A model generated the notes under the pieces. That model searched no databases. It was not told the origin of the DNA and worked only from the letters and a program-made list of their open reading frames with translations. The translations under genes and the position numbers were made by a program. Below are positions 28,447 to 38,147 of a stretch of DNA of 64,000 nt, piece after piece. The stretch comes from Helicobacter pylori (GTDB lineage: Bacteria > Campylobacterota > Campylobacteria > Campylobacterales > Helicobacteraceae): NCBI RefSeq assembly GCF_900120335.1, contig NZ_LT635477.1, forward strand, positions 558,001 to 622,000. Direction: 5' to 3'. Each line of letters opens with the position of its first letter. Position 1 is the stretch's first letter.

Positions 28447-29763
28447 TTATTTTTCATTCATTAATTTTAAAAATTCTTCATTGTCCTTAGTTTGTTGCAT
28501 TTTAGAATACACAAAGCTTAAGGCTTCTATGTCGTCCATTTGTTGCATCACATTCCTTAAAACCCACACTTTAGTCAAGCGGTCTTTGCCAAGCAAGATA
28601 TTGTCTTTTCGTGTGCCGGATTTTAAAATATCAAAGGCCGGGTAAATGCGCCTGTCCGCAATATTTCTCGCTAAAACGATTTCGCTATTCCCGGTGCCTT
28701 TAAATTCTTCAAAAATCACCTCATCCATTCTAGATCCCGTTTCAATCAACGCCGTAGCGATAATCGTCAAGCTCCCGCCTTCTTCAATATTCCTTGCGGC
28801 CCCAAAAAAGCGCTTGGGCCTGTGCAAGGCGTTTGCATCCACGCCCCCGCTTAAAACCTTACCGCTTGAGGGCGTTACGGCGTTATACGCCCTTGCTAAA
28901 CGGGTGATAGAATCCAATAAAACCACCACATCTTTACCCATTTCCACTCGCCTTTTAGCCCTTTCTAAGACTAATTCAGCGATTCTTATGTGGTTATTTG
29001 CGGGCAAATCAAAAGTGGAGCTAAAAACTTGACCCTTAACGCTTCGCTGCATATCCGTAACTTCTTCAGGGCGCTCATCCACTAAAAGGATGATCAGCTC
29101 CACTTCAGGGTGGTTAGAAGTGATGCCTTGGGCGAGCTCTTTCATCAGCTCCGTTTTCCCAGTCCTTGGCGGCGCAACGATCAAAGCCCTTTGGCCTTTC
29201 CCCACAGGGCTGAATAAATCCAGCATCCTACCGGTAACTTTAGTGGATTCGTATTCTAATTTGATCTGTTCATCAGGGAATAGGGGGGTTAGATTGTCAA
29301 ACAAAGGGCGGTTTCTAATCTCATCTGAAGGCGAGTAATTGATAGCCTCCACTTTTAAAAGGGCGTAGTATTTTTCCTGGTCTTTGGGGGATCGCACTTG
29401 ACCGGTAACAATATCGCCATTCCTTAAAGCAAAACGCCTAATTTGAGAAGGGCTGACATAAGTGTCGTTATGCCCGTCTGAAAAACTCCCGTCAAACCCT
29501 CTTAAAAAGCCATAGCCATCAGGCATGATTTCTAAAATCCCGGTAAAAAGAATGTATCCGCCTTGCGTGACTTGGGTTTTTAAAATTTCAAACATCAAGT
29601 CTTGTCGTTTGAATTCTTGGGGGTTTTCCACTTTGAGCTTGTTAGCGATTTCTAAAAGCTTTTCAGTAGGGTAGGTGCGTAAATCTTCAATGTGATAACC
29701 GCTCACTGGCGTGTGGGTTTTGACCTTGTGCGAACTTTTGTGCGTAGGCGCGTTTTCGTTCAT
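28447..29763 (-). CDS. rho: Transcription termination factor Rho
   Basis: 438 residues. A hexameric RNA-dependent helicase that ends transcription. The N-terminal helical domain and cold-shock-like RNA-binding domain (GYGFLRG, about residue 84) are followed by a RecA-type ATPase with Walker [19 protein letters not shown], and the Q/R-loop part [14 protein letters not shown]. All core motifs are present. An N-terminal His/Ser/Thr-rich extension of about 20 residues is usual for Epsilonproteobacteria. Confidence 0.98.
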   Translation of the reverse strand: MNENAPTHKSSHKVKTHTPVSGYHIEDLRTYPTEKLLEIANKLKVENPQEFKRQDLMFEILKTQVTQGGYILFTGILEIMPDGYGFLRGFDGSFSDGHNDTYVSPSQIRRFALRNGDIVTGQVRSPKDQEKYYALLKVEAINYSPSDEIRNRPLFDNLTPLFPDEQIKLEYESTKVTGRMLDLFSPVGKGQRALIVAPPRTGKTELMKELAQGITSNHPEVELIILLVDERPEEVTDMQRSVKGQVFSSTFDLPANNHIRIAELVLERAKRRVEMGKDVVVLLDSITRLARAYNAVTPSSGKVLSGGVDANALHRPKRFFGAARNIEEGGSLTIIATALIETGSRMDEVIFEEFKGTGNSEIVLARNIADRRIYPAFDILKSGTRKDNILLGKDRLTKVWVLRNVMQQMDDIEALSFVYSKMQQTKDNEEFLKLMNEK

Positions 29764-30027
29764 TAAATTTCCTTTTAATTAAAAAGAGGTTTCTAGTTGT
29801 TTCAATTAAGATAAAAGTACAAAAAGCTAAAGCATTCTTAAAGAATTAGTGTAATCAAAAGATGCTAATAAGTGGCGCATGCCACAAGCGTTGAATTTCG
29901 TAATGCTTTGTTATGTTATCATAATTTTTTTAACAAAGTCAAATTTTATTTTAACTTTAGAGTGGTTTTAATTTATTGTTACTTATGCTATAATTTTAAG
30001 TTTAAATTTAAAAATAAAGGATACTTG
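29764..30027. promoter_or_regulatory. rho/rpmE divergent spacer with rpmE -10
   Basis: 264 bases of A+T-rich DNA between divergent genes. TGCTATAAT (TATAAT at 29989-29994) is an extended -10 box about 34 bases before the rpmE ATG. Confidence 0.6.
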
Positions 30028-30231
30028 ATGAAAAAAGGCATTCACCCCGAATATATCCCATGCAAAGTTACTTGCGTAACGAGCGGAAAGGAAATTGAAG
30101 TTTTAAGCACCAAACCTGAAATGCGTATTGATATTTCTAGCTTTTGCCACCCTTTCTATACCGGTAGCGATAAAATCGCTGACACTGCAGGGAGAGTAGA
30201 GAAATTCAAGCAACGCTACAATTTGAAGTAA
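30028..30231 (+). CDS. rpmE: 50S ribosomal protein L31
   Basis: 67 residues. I chose the ATG at 30028 with AAAGGA 7 bases upstream; the longer upstream frame is promoter DNA. The IHPEY start and the conserved [10 protein letters not shown] segment are typical of L31. Cysteines at about residues 12, 16 and 37 suggest partial zinc-binding capacity rather than the full four-cysteine form. Confidence 0.97.
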   Translation: MKKGIHPEYIPCKVTCVTSGKEIEVLSTKPEMRIDISSFCHPFYTGSDKIADTAGRVEKFKQRYNLK

Positions 30232-30254
30232 CTTTTTAAAAAGCGTGGCTTTTT

Positions 30255-31124
30255 GTGTTGTATTTTTTGCCCACCCCAATAGGTAATCTCGCTGACATCA
30301 CGCTACGCACTTTAGAAGTTTTAGAGCGTTGCGAGGTTTTTTTGTGCGAGGATACAAGGGTGAGCAAGAGGCTGTTGCACTTGCTTGCGAAAAACCCTAT
30401 TATTAGCCATTCTTTCCCTAATATTGCGGCTAAAAAAAGGGAGTTTATCGCTTTCCATTCGCACAATGACCAGGAATTTTTAAACCAAATAGAGCCTTCT
30501 TTTTTTGACAAAGAAATCGCTGTGATGAGCGATGCGGGCATGCCAAGCTTGAGTGATCCGGGCATGAGTTTAGCCGCTTACGCTTTAAAACACAATATCC
30601 AATACGATGTTTTGCCCGGGGCTAATGCGCTCACTACGGCGTTTTGCGCGAGCGGGTTTTTAGAAGGGCGGTTTTTTTATGCTGGCTTTTTACCCCATAA
30701 AAGTAAGGAAAGGCGTTTGAGGATTATTAAAATTTTAAACGCTTTAGCGTATTTGGAGGAAAAAACCCCGGTGGTTTTTTATGAAAGCCCGCACCGATTG
30801 TTAGAGACTTTAAGGGATTTAAACGATCTGGCTCAAGGCATGCATTTGTTTGCGGCTAAGGAGCTTACCAAACTCCACCAGCAGTATTATTTGGGAGAAA
30901 TTTCTCAAATCATGACGCAATTACAAAAGAGTAATATCCAAGGGGAGTGGGTTTTAGTGCTTTTGAATGAGAAAAAAATAGAGCCTAGCATGGGGCTATC
31001 GGCGTTATTGGAGTTGGATTTGCCTCCTAAAATCAAGGCTAAAATGGAAGCCGCTATGACGCAAAAAAACGCTAAAGAGCTTTATTGCCAGCGTTTGTTA
31101 GAAGAAAAAAAACAATGCGATTAG
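30255..31124 (+). CDS. rsmI: 16S rRNA 2'-O-methyltransferase RsmI
   Basis: About 288 residues; starts GTG (30255) or TTG (30258), both with a weak ribosome site, so coupling to rpmE 24 bases upstream is likely. RsmI methylates C1402 of 16S rRNA using SAM. Family motifs are present: PTPIGNLADITLR at the N-terminus, CEDTR, HNDQE, SDAGMPSLSDPG, LPGANA and YESPHRL. It is followed by another rRNA methyltransferase gene after 13 bases. Confidence 0.97.
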   Translation: MLYFLPTPIGNLADITLRTLEVLERCEVFLCEDTRVSKRLLHLLAKNPIISHSFPNIAAKKREFIAFHSHNDQEFLNQIEPSFFDKEIAVMSDAGMPSLSDPGMSLAAYALKHNIQYDVLPGANALTTAFCASGFLEGRFFYAGFLPHKSKERRLRIIKILNALAYLEEKTPVVFYESPHRLLETLRDLNDLAQGMHLFAAKELTKLHQQYYLGEISQIMTQLQKSNIQGEWVLVLLNEKKIEPSMGLSALLELDLPPKIKAKMEAAMTQKNAKELYCQRLLEEKKQCD

Positions 31125-31137
31125 AAAGGGGTTTAGC

Positions 31138-31821
31138 ATGCAAGCAGTGGTTTATGGCAAGCAGGTGATTACGCACCTTCTAAACTCCCATCATGAAAAG
31201 TTGCAAGAAATCTATCTTTCCAAAGAAATAGACAAAAAGCTTTTTTTCGCGCTCAAAAAAGCATGCCCAAATATCATCAAAGTGGATAATAAAAAAGCGC
31301 AAAGCTTGGCTAAAGGGGGGAATCATCAAGGGGTTTTAGCTAAAGTGGAACTGCCTTTAGCGGCTTCTTTAAAAGAAATTAAAAAAGCTCAAAAACTTTT
31401 GGTGCTTTGTGGCATTACGGATGTGGGGAATATTGGGGGTATTTTTAGGAGCGCGTATTGTTTGGGAATGGATGGCGTTATTTTAGATTTTGCTAGAGAG
31501 TTTGCTTATGAGGGGATTGTGCGATCCAGCTTGGGGCTTATGTATGATCTGCCTTTTAGCGTTATGCCTAACACGCTGGATTTGATCAATGAATTGAAAA
31601 CGAGCGGGTTTTTATGTTTGGGCGCGAGCATGCAAGGCTCTAGCCAAGCAGAAAATCTGTCCTTAAAAAAATGCGCTCTTTTTTTGGGGAGCGAACATGA
31701 GGGGTTGTCTAAAAAAATCCTTGCTAAAATGGATGCTATATTGAGTGTAAAGATGCGAAGGGATTTTGATTCGCTCAATGTGAGCGTGGCAGCAGGGATC
31801 TTAATGGATAAAATCAACTAG
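31138..31821 (+). CDS. SpoU/TrmH-family rRNA 2'-O-methyltransferase (RlmB-like)
   Basis: 227 residues. The small N-terminal substrate-binding domain includes YGKQVITHLL, and the C-terminal SPOUT fold has the motifs NIGGIFRSAYCLG, LGSEHEGLS and LNVSVAAGILM. These catalyse ribose methylation of rRNA; the RlmB type modifies G2251 of 23S rRNA. The exact target is not determined by the sequence. Good ribosome site (GAAAGGGG) upstream. Confidence 0.93.
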   Translation: MQAVVYGKQVITHLLNSHHEKLQEIYLSKEIDKKLFFALKKACPNIIKVDNKKAQSLAKGGNHQGVLAKVELPLAASLKEIKKAQKLLVLCGITDVGNIGGIFRSAYCLGMDGVILDFAREFAYEGIVRSSLGLMYDLPFSVMPNTLDLINELKTSGFLCLGASMQGSSQAENLSLKKCALFLGSEHEGLSKKILAKMDAILSVKMRRDFDSLNVSVAAGILMDKIN

Positions 31822-31833
31822 GTGGTCAATTGA

Positions 31834-32799
31834 ATGGAACAGAATAAAAAAAGTTTAGAAAATTTAGATCTTTCTGATGTTCAAAACATTTCTAAAGATA
31901 TTTCTGGCGCGGCATTAGAAGAATTATCGCTTAAAAATTTAGATAAAAATTTGCAGATTTTAAAAGAAGTTGGAGCGACAGAAATTTGCAAGGCGACTAA
32001 AATCGCTTCTAAAAATATCCATTCTATCTTGGAAAAACGCTATGAATCTTTATCAAGGGTGCATGCTAGGGGCTTTATACAGATTTTAGAACGCGAGTAT
32101 AAAATTGATTTGAGCGCATGGGTGAAAGAATTTGACAAAGTGTGTGTTTTTAAAGAGGGCGTGGGAGAAGAGCAAAAACAAGAAACAAGCCCTGAAGAAA
32201 CAGCAAAAAAACTCCTTAAGGTTGAATTGGATTACAGCATCAATCAAGCCAATACTTCATTATCCAAAAAGTCTTCCAAATGGAAACCCTTTGTTATCGT
32301 TTTAGGGGTGGTTGTCATTATTTTAGTGGTCGTTATCATTCAAAACAGCTCTTCTTTAAAAGAAGAAAGAGAGCAAGAAAGCGCTATTAAATCCGGCACT
32401 AAAAATAGTTCTTTCAATGAAGTTAGTCCTACAGAAGAAAAAAAGTTAGAGCCAACGCCTAAATTAGAAGAAAAACCAAAAGAACAAGACAAGCAAGGCA
32501 AAGAAGCGATCAAAGAAAATCCTAATACCATTTACATTATCCCTAAACGAGATATTTGGGTAGAAGTGATTGACTTAGATGAGAAGAAAAACTCTTTTCA
32601 AAAGGTTTTTAAAAAAAGTTATCCTTTAGAGGCTAAAAACCACCGCTTGTTGTTACGCTTTGGGCATGGGCATCTTATTCTTAAAAACAACCATCAAGAA
32701 CAAGATTATAACGACAGCAAAACTAGGCGGTTTTTATACGATCCAAATAAAGGCTTAACGCTCATCAATGAGGCCCAATACAAAGTGCTCCAGCAATGA
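31834..32799 (+). CDS. RodZ-like bitopic membrane protein
   Basis: 321 residues, annotated as hypothetical in most genomes. Residues ~41-95 resemble the RodZ helix-turn-helix: LKEVGATEICKATKI, then LEKRYESLSRVHARGFIQILE, matching the usual position of ARGFL and a following short helix. One transmembrane helix lies at about 151-171 (FVIVLGVVVIILVVVII). A Pro/Glu/Lys-rich linker and a C-terminal domain with IWVEVIDLDEKK resemble the DUF4115 domain of RodZ. RodZ binds MreB and guides cell-wall elongation. This identity is inference from domain order, not an established name. Confidence 0.6.
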   Translation: MEQNKKSLENLDLSDVQNISKDISGAALEELSLKNLDKNLQILKEVGATEICKATKIASKNIHSILEKRYESLSRVHARGFIQILEREYKIDLSAWVKEFDKVCVFKEGVGEEQKQETSPEETAKKLLKVELDYSINQANTSLSKKSSKWKPFVIVLGVVVIILVVVIIQNSSSLKEEREQESAIKSGTKNSSFNEVSPTEEKKLEPTPKLEEKPKEQDKQGKEAIKENPNTIYIIPKRDIWVEVIDLDEKKNSFQKVFKKSYPLEAKNHRLLLRFGHGHLILKNNHQEQDYNDSKTRRFLYDPNKGLTLINEAQYKVLQQ

Positions 32800-33617
32800 A
32801 CAAGCTTTTTTTAGCTTTTATTGTTGGGGGAATGCTTTTAAACGCTGATGCTTTAAACGATAAGATTGAGAATTTAATGGGGGAGCGATCCTACCACATG
32901 AACAAGCTTTTTTTAGAGCGTTTGTTTAAAAATCGTAAGGATTTCTATGAAATGGGGCGTTTGGATTCCTTAAAATTGCTTAACACTCTCAAAGAAAACG
33001 GGCTTTTATCGTTTAATTTTGACAAACCAAGCGTGTTAAAAATCACTTTCAAGGCTTCAAGCAATCCCCTAGAGTTTGCCAAAAGCATCAACAATTCTTT
33101 GAACATGATGGGGTATTCGTATGTTTTGCCTATTAAAATGCAAAGTTCTTCAGGCGAGAATGTTTTTTCATACGAGCTTAAAACGGAATACGTTTTAGAC
33201 CCTAACATTTTGATAGAGACGATGAAAAGGCATGGTTTTGATTTTATGGATATTAGACGGGTGTCTTTAAAAGAGTGGGAATACGACTTTGCCTTACAAA
33301 AGATCAAGCTCCCTAACGCGAGAGCCTTAGTTTTGAGTAGCGATCCTGTGGAGTTTAAGGAAGCGAGCGGGAAATATTGGCTGAGCGTGAATCAAAACGC
33401 GTATTTAAAAATAAGCTCCAATAACCCTTTATGGCAACCCAAAATCATTTTTTATGATGAAAACTTAAAGATCATTCAAATCATTGCTAAAGAAAACAGA
33501 CAACAAGAAATCGCTCTTAACTTGCTCAATGGCGTGCGTTTTATCCATATCACTGACGCAAAAAACCCTATCATTTTAAAAAATGGGATTAGCGTGGTTT
33601 TTGATGCGATGCCTTAA
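32796..33617 (+). CDS. Conserved exported protein of unknown function
   Basis: 273 residues. A signal peptide (LFLAFIVGGMLLNADA, cleavage about residue 19) predicts export. The mature protein has two similar-looking alpha/beta halves followed by a beta-rich C-terminal part that could be a small sandwich domain. I recognise no family. The ATG overlaps the stop of the RodZ-like gene by 4 bases, so the two are translationally coupled and may act together in the envelope. Confidence 0.85.
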   Translation: MNKLFLAFIVGGMLLNADALNDKIENLMGERSYHMNKLFLERLFKNRKDFYEMGRLDSLKLLNTLKENGLLSFNFDKPSVLKITFKASSNPLEFAKSINNSLNMMGYSYVLPIKMQSSSGENVFSYELKTEYVLDPNILIETMKRHGFDFMDIRRVSLKEWEYDFALQKIKLPNARALVLSSDPVEFKEASGKYWLSVNQNAYLKISSNNPLWQPKIIFYDENLKIIQIIAKENRQQEIALNLLNGVRFIHITDAKNPIILKNGISVVFDAMP

Positions 33618-33687
33618 GTAGGGGTAACCCTTATTTAATTGATTGGAATATGAGAAAATACGCTTTTAGATTTGAAAAAAGAGAGCC

Positions 33688-34125
33688 TTAATAATAGCGA
33701 TCCACCCAATATTTACCAAAAAAAATCTTTTGTATCACACAGCCCACCAATAGATCAGCTCCTGCTTCTATAAAAAAGACAGCCCACCAATTAATAAAGC
33801 CAAACCATACAAAAAATAAATGCGCTGGTAAAGCGCCAAGCAATAGTGAAACGCCGCTCACAATAGAAATTCCAAAGCGGGTTTTAAAGATCTTACTTTT
33901 TTTGCCAAACGCCATGTCTGCTACAAATTCCCCACTAAAAGAAATCAAAAACCACCCAATCAAATGTTCAGGCATCAATAACCAAGCAACTGCGCTACTT
34001 CTATTAACTGCTGTAATGACAAGAAGCGAGAAAAAATACACGCTTGAAGATGCAAAATGCCTGCCCCTATTCCTTAAAGACCAATTCCTAGAAAAGCGGC
34101 TTTTGATTTTTTCATGTATAAACAT
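33688..34125 (-). CDS. Small polytopic membrane protein, unknown function
   Basis: 145 residues with a basic N-terminus and three to four hydrophobic segments: YFFSLLVITAVNRSSAVAWLL, LIGWFLISFSGEFVADMAF, ISIVSGVSLLLGALPAHLFFVWF and WWAVFFIEAGADLLVGCVI. The loops contain conserved-looking acidic and aromatic residues. I do not recognise the family. It stands alone on the minus strand, convergent with the exported-protein gene. Confidence 0.75.
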   Translation of the reverse strand: MFIHEKIKSRFSRNWSLRNRGRHFASSSVYFFSLLVITAVNRSSAVAWLLMPEHLIGWFLISFSGEFVADMAFGKKSKIFKTRFGISIVSGVSLLLGALPAHLFFVWFGFINWWAVFFIEAGADLLVGCVIQKIFFGKYWVDRYY

Positions 34126-34265
34126 GGGATTTCTTTCTTTTTTAAAATACCATTAGACCTAACTTTTGTATTGTAAAATAAGAATGCTTTCATTCAATAT
34201 GTTGAGCATGATGATTGTCTTTTTATATTCAAACAAAAGGAGAGAGATAGCAGATTGGTAACACA

Positions 34266-34527
34266 ATGATGTTTTTTATATTTTTTACAAACTATGTAAA
34301 ATACCCGCTTTTTTCTAAAATGATAGCAAGTAGTGAAAAATTTGGCTTTGTCCTCATTGAGCGTTGGTTATCAAATCTAAAAAGTATTGCATTTTTTAAG
34401 ATTGGATAATAGAGAGCTTGATTTTATCAAGCGGTATTTTTTAAAGCGGTCTTTAGGGGATTTTAGTTGTAGGGGGCAATTATTTCAAAACGCCCCTTAT
34501 TTCCTTAAGAGAATGAGTTTAAAATAA
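34266..34527 (+). pseudogene. Frameshifted coding remnant upstream of accA 3' end
   Basis: The 475-base gap at 34126-34601 holds two overlapping plus-strand frames that read as one broken protein. Frame one starts ATG ATG at 34266 and runs 47 codons (MMFFIFFTNYVKYPLFSK ... LSNLKSIAFFKIG). Frame two continues from about 34377 to a TAA at 34527 (LDNRELDFIKRYFLKRSL, then NAPYFLKRMSLK). No proper ribosome site precedes the ATG. Family not recognised. The rest of the gap shows nothing I can name. Confidence 0.4.
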
Positions 34528-34601
34528 AGTTTAAAAACAAAATTTTAAAAGTTTTAAAGAACCAGTTATCAATATTTTATTAAGGCAAAGTTTTTATAGA
34601 T

Positions 34602-35540
34602 CTAATTCATGCCCTCCACAAACGAGCCAAGCGACATCAATTTTTGATAGCGGTTGTCAAGGAAATGAGGGTCTTGTTGGATAGTCCTTAGAGCGTCTAA
34701 AAAATACTCTTTGATCGTATTGGCGGCTGAAAATTTGTCTCTATGAGCCCCTTTGCTAGGCTCTAAGATAATATCATCAATAAGCCCCGCCTCCTTTAAA
34801 TCTCTAGGCGTGATTTTCATCGCTTTAATAGCCACTTCAGTCTTGCTAGGGTCATCCCAAAGAATCGCCGCGCAACCTTCTGGGGATATAACGCTAAAAA
34901 TGGAATATTCCATCATAGCCAACTTGTCAGCCACCGCAATCGCCAACGCACCACCACTGCCCCCTTCACCGATAATGACAGAAATAGTAGGGACTTTTAA
35001 GGAAGCGAACTCTTGGAGGTTTTTAGCGATCGCTTCACTTTGTCCTCTTTCTTCTGCGCCAATCCCCGGATACGCCCCGGCTGTATCCACAAGCATTAAA
35101 ATAGGCAAATTAAATTTTTCAGCAAACTTTGCCATTTTCAAAGCCTTACGATAGCCACAAGGGTTAGGCATGCCGAAATTTCTTAAAAGCTTGTTTTTAG
35201 TCCCTCTGCCTTTTTCTTCTCCGATCACCACAACCGGGACATTATCAATTTTCCCTATAAAGCACACGATCGCTTTATCATCGTTATAATGCCTATCCCC
35301 AAAGACTTCATACTTATCTTTTAAGATGAGATCAATGTAATCCATAGCGTAGGGTCTGTCAGGGTGTCTTGCTAACTGGAGTTTTTGAAAATCAGTGAGA
35401 TTGGAGTAAATGGTTTTAACTTCTTTATCCAATCTTTTTTCTAAGATTTCTTTAGCGTCCTCATCGCCTCTAATGAGAGCTAATTCAATTTCATTTTGAA
35501 TCTCTTTAATATGATTTTCAAAATCTAAATAGATCGCCAT
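34602..35540 (-). CDS. accA: Acetyl-CoA carboxylase carboxyltransferase alpha subunit
   Basis: 312 residues, full length. With AccD it transfers CO2 from carboxybiotin to acetyl-CoA, the first step of fatty-acid synthesis. Family segments are clear: [60 protein letters not shown] and [13 protein letters not shown]. It follows fabF by 21 bases on the minus strand, in a fatty-acid gene cluster. Confidence 0.98.
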   Translation of the reverse strand: MAIYLDFENHIKEIQNEIELALIRGDEDAKEILEKRLDKEVKTIYSNLTDFQKLQLARHPDRPYAMDYIDLILKDKYEVFGDRHYNDDKAIVCFIGKIDNVPVVVIGEEKGRGTKNKLLRNFGMPNPCGYRKALKMAKFAEKFNLPILMLVDTAGAYPGIGAEERGQSEAIAKNLQEFASLKVPTISVIIGEGGSGGALAIAVADKLAMMEYSIFSVISPEGCAAILWDDPSKTEVAIKAMKITPRDLKEAGLIDDIILEPSKGAHRDKFSAANTIKEYFLDALRTIQQDPHFLDNRYQKLMSLGSFVEGMN

Positions 35541-35561
35541 TCACAAAATCCTAAATTAAAA

Positions 35562-36800
35562 CTAGGCTTTTTTGAAAATCACAACACCATTAGTGCCACC
35601 AAAACCAAATGAGTTACTCATCACCGCATCCACTTGCTTTTCTCTGGCTGCATTAGGAATATAATCCAAATCGCATTCTGGGTCAGGCGTTTCTTGATTG
35701 ATGGTAGGAGGTAAGATCCCTTGATTCATGGCCATGATAGAAATAACGGCTTCTAACGCACCCGCAGCACCCAAGCAATGCCCAATCTGCCCTTTAGTGG
35801 AGCTAACGGGAGGGACTTTTTCTTTAGAGCCAAACACATTTTTTAACGCAATGCTTTCATACCAATCGTTATAATGCGTGCTTGTCCCATGAGCGTTCAC
35901 ATAGCCTACTTCCACTTTCGCCATTTCTAAAGCCATTTTCATGGCTCTAAAAGCCCCTTTACCCTCAGGGGCTGGGGCTGTGATATGGTTAGCATCGCCG
36001 CTCTCGCCATACCCGGCAAATTCTGCATAAATTTTAGCCCCTCTTTTTTTCGCGCTCTCGTATTCTTCAAGCACTAAAGCCCCAGCGCCTTCGCCCATCA
36101 CAAAGCCATTGCGATCCTTATCAAAAGGTCTTGAAGCTTTTTTAGGCTCATCATTCCTTGTAGAAAGGGCTTTAATGCTCGCAAACCCTCCAATCCCTAC
36201 AGGACAAATGGTGGATTCTGCTCCCACGACTAGCATTCTGTCAGCCCCATTGAGCAAAATGGTTTTAACGGCTTCAATAATCGCATGAGTGCCTGCTGCA
36301 CAAGCCGTTACGCTAGAGAGATTAGGCCCTTTAATGCCAAACTCAATGGAAGTGAAACCTCCAATCATGTTCACTAACGCAGAAGTGATGAAAAAGGGAT
36401 TGACTTTTCTAGGGCCTTTTTCAAAACAAAAAATGGAATTCGCTTCAATATTGCCTAACCCGCCAATCCCAGAGCCAGAGCTTACACCCATGCGATTTGC
36501 CAATTCTTCGGGGCATCTATTGTGAGCGTCTAAAATCCCACTATCTTTCATCGCCTCTCTTGTGGCTTTCAAGGCTAATTGAATGAAACGACCCGCCTTT
36601 TTAACATCTTTGGGATTCATCACCTCTGTAGGGTCAAAGTCAGTGATTTCTCCAGCGATACGCACAGGAAACGCATTCGCATCAAAACTTTCTATGTTTT
36701 TGATACCGCATTCCCCTTTAGCGATCGCTAAAAAAGAATCTTCTTTATTTAAACCTAGCGAATTGATCATTCCCATTCCAGTTACTACAATCCGACGCAC
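35562..36800 (-). CDS. fabF: 3-oxoacyl-ACP synthase II (KASII)
   Basis: 412 residues from a GTG at 36800, preceded by GAGGAG with 6 bases spacing; a TTG one codon earlier is too close to the site. It condenses malonyl-ACP with acyl-ACP to extend fatty acids. Catalytic triad motifs are TACAAGTHA (Cys), NAHGTST (His) and GHCLGAAGALE (His). It lies between acpP and accA, the typical clustering of fatty-acid genes. Confidence 0.98.
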   Translation of the reverse strand: MRRIVVTGMGMINSLGLNKEDSFLAIAKGECGIKNIESFDANAFPVRIAGEITDFDPTEVMNPKDVKKAGRFIQLALKATREAMKDSGILDAHNRCPEELANRMGVSSGSGIGGLGNIEANSIFCFEKGPRKVNPFFITSALVNMIGGFTSIEFGIKGPNLSSVTACAAGTHAIIEAVKTILLNGADRMLVVGAESTICPVGIGGFASIKALSTRNDEPKKASRPFDKDRNGFVMGEGAGALVLEEYESAKKRGAKIYAEFAGYGESGDANHITAPAPEGKGAFRAMKMALEMAKVEVGYVNAHGTSTHYNDWYESIALKNVFGSKEKVPPVSSTKGQIGHCLGAAGALEAVISIMAMNQGILPPTINQETPDPECDLDYIPNAAREKQVDAVMSNSFGFGGTNGVVIFKKA

Positions 36801-36903
36801 CAATAGCTCCTCATTTTAAAACTTTCATTCAATAAAACTAGATTTTAGCTAAAGCTAAATTTTTGACTAAAACCTGGAGACAAACCGCTCCAAGTTAAAA
36901 AGA

Positions 36904-37140
36904 TTAAGCTAGTTTATTGTCCTCAATATACTTCACCACATCGCCCACATTGACGATTTTTTCCGCTTGCTCATCAGGAATTTCAATGTTAAACTTTTCT
37001 TCTAACGCCATGATCAATTCCACGACATCTAAAGAGTCCGCACCCAAATCCTTCACAAATTCCGCCTCTGGGGTAACTTGCGCCGCATCCACATTCAACT
37101 GCTCAGCAATAACTGCCTGAATATCTTCAAATAAAGCCAT
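36904..37140 (-). CDS. acpP: Acyl carrier protein
   Basis: 78 residues, strongly acidic. The phosphopantetheine attachment serine is in [12 protein letters not shown] (about residue 37). It carries the growing acyl chain for FabF, FabG and the rest of the pathway. ATG with a GGGAG ribosome site. It lies about 100 bases upstream of fabF. Confidence 0.98.
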   Translation of the reverse strand: MALFEDIQAVIAEQLNVDAAQVTPEAEFVKDLGADSLDVVELIMALEEKFNIEIPDEQAEKIVNVGDVVKYIEDNKLA

Positions 37141-37192
37141 GATTAAAACTCCCTTGTTTTGTAAAAATTAAATCCAATCACCATTGGAGCGT

Positions 37193-37273
37193 TTATTTTT
37201 GCTCCAAAACATCTAAAATCCTATACAACAAATAAATTACAATGAGAAACAATATTAAGTAAATAATCCCCAT
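37193..37273 (-). CDS. 26-residue putative membrane peptide upstream of acpP
   Basis: A complete small frame, ATG at 37273 to TAA at 37193, encodes 26 residues: a hydrophobic helix (IIYLILFLIVIYLLY) followed by a charged tail (RILDVLEQK). AGAGG lies 10 bases before the ATG. It lies in the acpP-fabG spacer on the same strand as both. Its length and layout fit a small single-pass membrane protein; strain 26695 has an annotated hypothetical gene in this spacer. No function is known to me. Confidence 0.5.
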   Translation of the reverse strand: MGIIYLILFLIVIYLLYRILDVLEQK

Positions 37274-37365
37274 TTGACAATAACCTCTTTGTTTTAGAAT
37301 AACCCTATAATGGTAGCATGATTTTTGCTACTTACAAACTTTTATCGCTAAAAGAATGTTTAGGA

Positions 37366-38109
37366 CTACATATAAAGTCCGCCATTGACCTTGAGAGTCT
37401 CTCCAGTGATATAACTAGAGTGATCACTCAAAAGAAACGCTACCGCTTGCGCCACTTCCTTAGCAGACCCTAGCCTGTTTAAAGGAATGTTTTTAACATA
37501 ATCCGCTTTGAGTTCGTCTTTCAAATTAGCGTTCATGTCGGTTTCTATAAAGCCTGGCGTTACAGAGTTGAAACGAATATTCCTTAAAGCTCCCTCATAA
37601 GCAAAGGACTTGCTCATCGCAATCATCCCCCCCTTACTCGCTGAGTAGTTTGTCTGCCCCATATTGCCTCTTTCACCAATGATAGAAGCGACATTGACCA
37701 CGCTCCCAAAACGACTCTTACTCATCACCTTTAAAGCCTCTCTGCAACCTATAAAAGCTGAAGTGAGATTATTGTCTATAACATGGTGAAAATCTTCTGT
37801 CTTCATTTTGATCGCTAATTTATCGCGCACCACACCAGCGTTATTCACCAAATAAGACAAACCTCCATCGCTTTGAACAATGGTTTGTATCGCTTCAACA
37901 AAATCGCTTTCAGAAGTCGCATCAAATTTAATGACAGCCGCTTTATAGCCTTTTTCTTCAAGCTCATTTTTCAAAGCGTCAGCCACTTCAGCATTACTGC
38001 GGTAATTGATCCAAACTTTCAGCCCCATAGAAGCGAGAGTCTTGGCGATTTCGGCCCCAATGCCTTTAGAAGCTCCAGTAATGAGAACATTTTTCCCTGT
38101 GAATTGCAT
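37366..38109 (-). CDS. fabG: 3-oxoacyl-ACP reductase
   Basis: 247 residues, short-chain dehydrogenase. It reduces 3-oxoacyl-ACP with NADPH. Cofactor motif TGASKGIGAEIA is at the N-terminus, NNAG at about residue 92, and the catalytic Ser-Tyr-Lys region at NVASIIGE and YSASKGG (about 154-158). C-terminal GGLYM is typical. The ATG has AAGGATTATTGA upstream. It is the upstream member of the fabG-acpP-fabF-accA cluster. Confidence 0.98.
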   Translation of the reverse strand: MQFTGKNVLITGASKGIGAEIAKTLASMGLKVWINYRSNAEVADALKNELEEKGYKAAVIKFDATSESDFVEAIQTIVQSDGGLSYLVNNAGVVRDKLAIKMKTEDFHHVIDNNLTSAFIGCREALKVMSKSRFGSVVNVASIIGERGNMGQTNYSASKGGMIAMSKSFAYEGALRNIRFNSVTPGFIETDMNANLKDELKADYVKNIPLNRLGSAKEVAQAVAFLLSDHSSYITGETLKVNGGLYM

Positions 38110-38147
38110 TATTCAATAATCCTTAAATTTTAAATTTGTTCAAGTTC

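Noticed and set aside
33618..33687. GGGTAACCC palindrome as a terminator between convergent genes
   Set aside because: The stem is only 3 bp with no T tract.
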